Below are positions 58,547-64,000 of a stretch of 64,000 nucleotides of DNA, one piece after another. The notes beneath the pieces were generated by a model, which did no database searches, had not been told where the DNA came from, and saw only the letters and a list, made by a program, of their open reading frames with translations. The translations under genes were made by a program, and so were the position numbers. The first letter of the stretch is position 1, and every line of letters starts with the position of its first letter. The DNA is from Platerodrilus igneus (Eukaryota > Arthropoda > Insecta > Coleoptera > Lycidae), in NCBI GenBank assembly GCA_036346225.1, contig JARFIW010000500.1, positions 4,898,001 through 4,962,000 on the forward strand, in the 5' to 3' direction.

Positions 58547-58805
58547 ATGTATAAAGACTTTGGGAAGGTTATTCGAAGATTTCGCAATGCTCTACGAGTA
58601 AAAAGGCGGAATGCGGGCAACGGTTTTCGATAGAAGGACAAAATGTCTTATGTGCCAGTCATACGAGGAAGCAATACAGCACTGTACTGCTGTGTTAGTA
58701 TTACCCGAAGATTTGGATGATTTTATGGAAATAATCGAGGAGATGGGATTTATAAAACTGTTGGCAGATATTCAGATGGAATATCTTTTAAATTCTAAGT
58801 TTTAA
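58547..58805 (+). pseudogene. Unidentified short frames downstream of the cluster
   Basis: MYKDFGKVIRRFRNALRVKR (58547-58606, basic helix, stop at about 58630) is followed by a frame at 58611-58805. That frame shows CLMCQSYEEAIQHC, a possible Cys/His metal site, and an acidic helix EDLDDFMEIIEEMG. No family was recognised. They continue the direction and spacing of the ATPase cluster and may be decayed parts of one element. Confidence 0.3.
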
Positions 58806-58859
58806 GATAAAAATTTAACTGTCTCAATTACTGCCATAAGAAATGAATGATGAGAATTT

Positions 58860-59040
58860 ACAACATCAACAGTATCAACAACATCAACAACATCGATAAC
58901 ATCAACAACATCGATAATATCAACAATATAATCAACTTTACCAACCTCATGAAACCATTAAACAATTACAGCACCAACGCCCACAACATCAGCTTTGCCG
59001 TCTCTAATATTATAATGGGCAGGAGCAAAATATTAATTGG
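58860..59040 (+). repeat. Gln-rich (CAACAT)n low-complexity coding-like repeat
   Basis: Repeated caacatcaacaa/catcgata units. In one frame they encode Gln/His runs (QHQQYQQHQQH) with two stops; in another they encode Ile/Asn runs (open at 58847-59044). Low-complexity Gln-rich tails are common, so no function is assigned. Confidence 0.6.
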
Positions 59041-59349
59041 ATAAGAAAAATGCTTCCTTATACATCCAATAGGGTGGAACGCTAGACTACCGAAAAGATT
59101 CCAAAGGATAGCCAATAACTGGATATCTATATAATTTGTATCTGCATTGTATTTTGTAAAAATAAAGTTGTATAGAGTTGAATAATGTTTTGATAATACG
59201 CTCATAATGAAATGTCGTTTTACATCACTTTTGCGAATACAGCGCTAAGGTCATCGTAACGGATACTAGGGCTACGCTCGATCAATAGTTGCTCAATCGA
59301 TTGCAATCTAAGTCGCCAATACATTGTGATATTCTAATCGTACCCGATG

Positions 59350-59870
59350 TTACTCTAACCTATGATCCAACAGTCCCATATATATCCAAATTGTCACATT
59401 ACTAAGTAACTTACTACAGTTAATCACAATAGCATATTGCAATATAAAGCCTAGGGTGGGGTACGACGGTTCTTTATAGCCACCAGGCAGCGCTTTTTTT
59501 ATACTATATATACCTGACATTTTAATGGATGACATCCTGGTTTGTAAGCAGGGATTAGGATCATCCAATGCCGATACACTCCCACATTGTGGTATCTGTC
59601 GTATAAATATGGCCAACCACTAGTTTAAACCCCAAACCATTTTCCAGTAGCTTTATATCCATGATGCTATTGTTAACAAGCGAGTTTACTTATTGTTATG
59701 ATATTTGGGCGCAAGGTAACACGGTGCAATAACACTTACCTCATAGCCTATTCGCTGAGCTTTTGATGTTGAATTGGAACCATGCCGCAAGCACCGTGGA
59801 CCCGGCTTTAGTCAGAGGCGTGTGCAATGGTCTACCATGCGCACAAAGATCAAAGCAACATAGTAAATAT
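59350..59870 (-). other. Candidate minus-strand exons with a strong splice donor
   Basis: On the minus strand ggctatgag/GTAAGTGTT (donor at 59755/59754) follows a block starting after tgcgcatggtag (about 59843). Further along, the frame 59616-59350 is open for 88 codons (MAIFIRQIPQCGSVSALDDP). Part of this block (about 59475-59605) also occurs at 37010-37190. A TATA-like ggctataaagaacc lies inside it. I cannot identify a product. A repeat-derived promoter is an alternative. Confidence 0.35.
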
Positions 59871-61439
59871 TTTTGACACCTTTATAAATGAATTATAGCT
59901 ATTAAGTTGATATTAACAAAACATGCAGTTACATATACACGATGGATAAGATGCCTGTTGTGCTAGCCTGTATAGAATTATGGACTCTCAAAGCAATTAT
60001 GCGTAGCCAATAACAGAATGAATAAATGCGATTGTTTTGTTATGATGCAAATTATTAGGTAAAATGAATTAGTAATATTGTAAGCAGAAGGGAGGGAAGG
60101 GATAATAAACGACAGCATTCTATAATTTATAATGAATACGACCGTGGGCTACTTCAGTTTTATTCTAGTATTTTTAATAGTTTGTAAATTTTGATATTGA
60201 TATTGGAATTGATGTGTAAATATAATATAATATAAGAATTAAAAATTAAAACCAGTAGTTTACATGGAAACTGGGCATGTCATCAACCAGGTCAAAAAAT
60301 AGATTTTATAGGTATTTCAGTTATTAAAGACATTGCACCAAATTCATTCCTATAATATGCCATGATGCTAACCATCATGATCCTATTACATAATACTAAA
60401 AACTAGTGGTAGCGGCGACTTAAGTTGCTGCTACAGTTTATAAACCTGTAAAACTTAATTCATATACAAATTTTCATGCTACTGAATAAATAAGATGTAA
60501 ATAAAATAGCCGAGCGCCTGCCTATTTGCAACATTTATTAAAACGTGTATGCAACGGTCATATTAATATACACGTCTGGCGAATACTAAACACATAATTA
60601 TGCTAAAATAAGTCTTTTAAAATAAGCATCGTCATCATCTGAAACAATGTGCTGTTAAAATCTGGCCACAAAAATTAGTTTACTTACCTAGAGCGACTTC
60701 ACAAAACTCGATTCGTAAACTGAAAGGCCGAGCACTTTACGTTAATGTATCAGCATATGTCATAAGGAAATGCTTCGAGTGTAAACACCAGGAATCCATC
60801 TATGAGCAAAATGCTTAACCATTACTATTATTGTGCTATTCATTAGCAGAAATCTGCACAAATCTGCATAAATATTACGTCCAATGCTATTTTTGTTTGA
60901 TGTCTGAAAGCAACTAATTAAAATATTGCATCATCCGTCTTACATAATTCACGTATGTAAAATTTGTAAACATTCAATATTTGTGCAATTTAAAGAACGA
61001 AATAATGCTTTACATAATCAAATGAGGTATTTTCATTATACAATACAATAATAATTATTACAATAGGTAACCCTATTTTGACTATTAAAAACAATGTCGA
61101 TGTGTGAGCTCAAACGATTAGTTATTTGATAAAAACTTCTGGGGGCATGATTCGAGTGGTCAACGGCCTACTTAAACATGTCTATGCTTGTATAAATGTG
61201 CGTGACGTCATAAATATCATAGCTTATAAATATTTCTAGCTGTAAAATATATTAACCGGATGCACGTTTGAGGCTTCTCGCGCTTTACTAAGTTCTATTT
61301 TTAAAATGAAAATTGCTTTGTATTCACAGAATGTCGGTCTTTAATTTAAAGATCCAAACACATAATAACCAATATAATTTACAGATTTTTAAAATGGGTC
61401 ACTAATAGAAAAGATTTTTATAATACGTACTAATTTGCC
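59871..61439. other. Spacer with a possible micro-exon on the minus strand
   Basis: No protein family was recognised. On the minus strand ggcctttcag/TTTACG...CTAG/GTAAGTAAAC (60723 to 60686) would define an exon of about 32 bases. A palindromic tgacgtca occurs at about 61202. Confidence 0.35.
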
Positions 61440-62255
61440 TTATGGAGAGCTGCATTTGCGAGCGTCTTTGGTACCACGATACAATTATGTATCATGAAAC
61501 CGCACCAGAAAATTGAATAACAACGGCACATATTTTTCGGAGCACCGATTAATGCAGATTTTATAAAAATTTGTTCATGCCATCTGGTTCATCGAATTTC
61601 ACACTGTTGTTTAAGCCCAAACACTAGTAAATTTAAATAAGTAAGGTGTTTCTGTATGACAATTAAACTACTGATGTACCATCGTATAGATTGCGGCTAT
61701 TTTCTGCAATTTACAGAAAGTGAAATCATTATACATATCTGAAAAAAATATATAAATATCCAATCAAGCATACACACGCCCAAAAATGTTCGACTTACCT
61801 AGAACGATGTTTAATTACAGTAAAAATATCAGTCGAAGGAGTGTTAACCTCTCACGATCACCCGGCGACTATGATTAGTCTCGAACCCCCACAAAAGTTA
61901 TAAAATGATTACATCATGACTCATCCAAAATTCTATATCACGTCTGTGCGAAGCTCGGTAAAATTGAGGTCAGCGCTGCTTTTATATAGAGTTCAAATAT
62001 TTTCAATGGATCCTAAGATATTAACAAAAATTATTAAAATTAATTAGAAACCTAAAACTATCTCAAAAAACTATTTAGAATTTTACTAAAAGTAGCGCAT
62101 TAAATATATAATTCATATACAAAATCGCGTTCGTCTTTGTCAATATCTGGAACCACACTAAACCGTACTAGAAAATTAAATCGTTAGTATCACAACGATA
62201 CATATATTTTCTTCAGCGCGCCGATTTAACTTGATTTTATAAAAAATTTGTTTTT
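61440..62255 (+). repeat. Diverged direct repeat pair
   Basis: 61490-61580 (aaaccgcaccagaaaattga ... gattttataaaaatttgtt) resembles 62157-62251 (aaaccgtactagaaaattaa ... gattttataaaaaatttgtt), about 670 bases apart. Similarity is moderate and limited to about 90 bases. Confidence 0.45.
61790..61992 (-). promoter_or_regulatory. Candidate TATA promoter and first exon, minus strand
   Basis: On the minus strand ctctatataaaagc (61991-61978) is a good TATA box. About 175 bases downstream the sequence reads cgttctag/GTAAGTCG (61804-61793), a near-consensus 5' splice site. Further donors of the same form lie at 60691-60682 and 59755. Spacing and strand agree with a spliced transcription unit running left. 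Transcription itself is inferred. Confidence 0.4.
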
Positions 62256-62552
62256 CGCCTAGCATATATGAAAATAAATCATATCTACCCTAAAAATCTG
62301 ACTGAAAGTAAATCTTTGCGTTTCTAGGGCCGCAAAACTCATAATAGCATGATTTTATAGGTTTTCCCGATGCCGATCTAGACACCTATGACTATCATTG
62401 AGATTCATATATTGCGGCTTTGACGTTTCAAATAAATTATCATTTAACCTCGGCGTCGGTGTATTGTTAATAAGAGTTTCAAATAAAAATATAAAATAAT
62501 CATAGATGAGTAGTGAATAATTGTAATTCTAACTGAATAACTGTTAGTGAAG

Positions 62553-63545
62553 ATGAATGATAATTTAGACTGTGATGATGATGAAGGAATTACAAGTACT
62601 CCACCGGTGTTGCAAGAAGAAGTGAGCAATGCTTCTTTAAATCTTTTACCTAAAAAGTCTAGAGAACGGTACAAAAATACTATGAATTATTTAATAAATA
62701 GAAAAAAAAAATAAAAAGCTAAAAATGTAACAGAGAATGTTTTAATTGCGTATTTATCAGAAAGATCGAAACGTGTAAATGCTACTACTCGATGGGCTAA
62801 ATTTTCAATGCTAAAAGCACTTTTAAAGTCAAAGAAAATATTAATTTTGATGATCATCATAAAGCATTCTGTAAACTACCTTCCCAAAAAATCTAAAATT
62901 TTGATTCAAGTACAATAAATGTATTCAATTTTTAAGGCGGCAGATGATTAGGAATATCTAATGATAAAGGTATACAAATAAAATTATTGTAAATTTTAGA
63001 TTAACTTTACATTGCAAGTTTCTCTTATTATGGGAGTATACGGAGCTTGCCGCCGAAATGAGTTGACGAATATGAAACTTGACCACATAGATATTAGTGG
63101 ACACGTATTGATTGTTACAGTTCCACAAACCAAAAATAATATTACAAGAACATTTACAGTCACAAACACTACAGTTGATGTACTGAATCTACTTACAATA
63201 TACAACAAATATGTTTCTATTATACCTCCCACATTACTCATAATTCCCTATTCATTTATTACAAAAATAATAAATGTACAATACAGCCGATCGGGAAAAT
63301 GTATTTAGCAAAATTCCAAGCAAAATAGCCACCTTTTGAAATTGGTTGAACCTAGTACATACACAGGCCAATGCTTCCGCCGTAGTTCTGCAACTCTATT
63401 AGCTAATGCTGGAAGTAATTTAATAACACTTAAGATACCTGGAGGATGGTGTTCTTCTGCAATTGCTTAAGGATATATAGGTGATTGGTTATCAAATAAG
63501 ATTAAAATTTCTCAAAATTCTAACAAACCAAGAACATCAACTGTC
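62553..63545 (+). pseudogene. Crypton-type tyrosine recombinase
   Basis: An N-terminal SAM-like core-binding region starts at ATG 62553 (acidic leader, then LPKKSRERYKNTMNYL and, past a stop at 62712, TENVLIAYLSERSKRVNATT). After frameshifts near 62860-62990 the catalytic domain opens as a 98-codon frame (63012-63308) with IMGVYGACRRNELTNM; the second Arg is the first catalytic Arg. Then come DISGHVLIVTVPQTKNN and, in another frame from about 63350, YTGQCFRRSSATLLANAG, GGW and GYIGDW. The Arg of the HxxR box and the Tyr region remain, but the His position is Gln, and a stop lies just before the Tyr block. The family cuts and rejoins DNA through a Tyr-3'-phosphate. It is decayed. It shares strand with the packaging ATPase 4.7 kb upstream. 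Confidence 0.75.
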
Positions 63546-64000
63546 TAGTACCAGCACAAATAATACAATTCACATGTTAATTGCTCTTAAACCAAATAAA
63601 TGAAATACCAATTAATGTAGATAGACCGTCAACGTTATCGTAAAAAATGTCATCATGCTACCAGCATCTAAAATACTTACCAAGTGCCTACAAATTCTGG
63701 TATCACTATCCATAATAATGGTCAAGGGATAATTAATATCAATTACTATAATAAATAAATACGTCAAATGTTATTAACCTTCTTTATTTTATGGTTTTTT
63801 CTATTTTTTCTTTAATGTTAGACGAAAAACAGTTGTGTATCACACAGACAAAAATGCATTAGTAGTCCTTAGCTATCAGCTGCCCTCGCGCTGTAATTTA
63901 AGTCCAAGCATGAAATTTGTATAACAATTATAAGAGCGTAAAAATCTATACATTGATTCGATTTATGAATTTTCAAAAATAATTATCGACCCGTTAGAGA
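63546..64000. other. Right-edge spacer
   Basis: AT-rich DNA with no recognised gene. Confidence 0.4.

Overview
This is AT-rich, gene-poor eukaryotic DNA, most likely from an insect. No intact host gene could be recognised. The long low-density stretches, (TA)n microsatellites and pile-up of decayed transposable elements rule out a prokaryote. Insect origin is suggested by two errantivirus-type Ty3/gypsy retroelements, one with an Env-like remnant and one with a primer-binding site that looks complementary to tRNA-Ser. A Penelope-like element, a Crypton-type recombinase and a Polinton-like packaging ATPase fit the same picture. Species and order cannot be told. All reading was by eye; repeat boundaries are accurate to about 10-50 bases unless a motif is cited.

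Layout. 1-1437 is a copy (minus sense) of a 1.4-kb repeat whose other copy lies inverted at 54406-55870. 1438-25335 is a direct array of three copies (A, B, C) of a roughly 9.1-kb unit. Each copy carries a long imperfect palindrome, tRNA-derived SINE pieces in both orientations and an antisense LINE reverse-transcriptase tail. Copy A also has a Penelope GIY-YIG remnant. 25690-27172 is a LINE endonuclease fragment fused to a different LINE's RNase H end. 27946-28989 is the 3' end of a plus-strand LTR element (polypurine tract and LTR). 29800-35556 is a minus-strand errantivirus-like element of the same LTR family. It keeps gag, protease, integrase and env pieces, but reverse transcriptase is replaced by a long-TIR MITE and another insertion.

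35557-44059 is mostly empty AT-rich DNA with microsatellites, one Penelope-type tail and a segment shared with 59.4 kb. 44060-47275 is a plus-strand Ty3/gypsy pol split by a 1.9-kb insertion. 47320-49040 holds Penelope-type tails, two LINE 3' fragments and a three-unit tandem repeat. 49680-53009 is a gag-protease fragment of one gypsy family abutting a deleted errantivirus-like element with two LTRs.

56.2-59.1 kb starts with short repeats and a G-rich minisatellite. It is followed by a decayed gene cluster: pipsqueak-type HTH, an FtsK/HerA-type (A32-like) packaging ATPase, and several small unidentified frames. This looks like an endogenised Polinton/adintovirus-like element. 59.3-62.0 kb has three strong minus-strand splice donors and a TATA box, possibly a spliced transcription unit. 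62553-63545 is a decayed Crypton-type tyrosine recombinase.

The genes do not form a host pathway; the window is a graveyard of nested and recombined mobile elements. The most interesting parts are the packaging-ATPase cluster with a tyrosine recombinase downstream, the inverted pair of repeats that conserve splice-like signals, and the triplicated palindrome.
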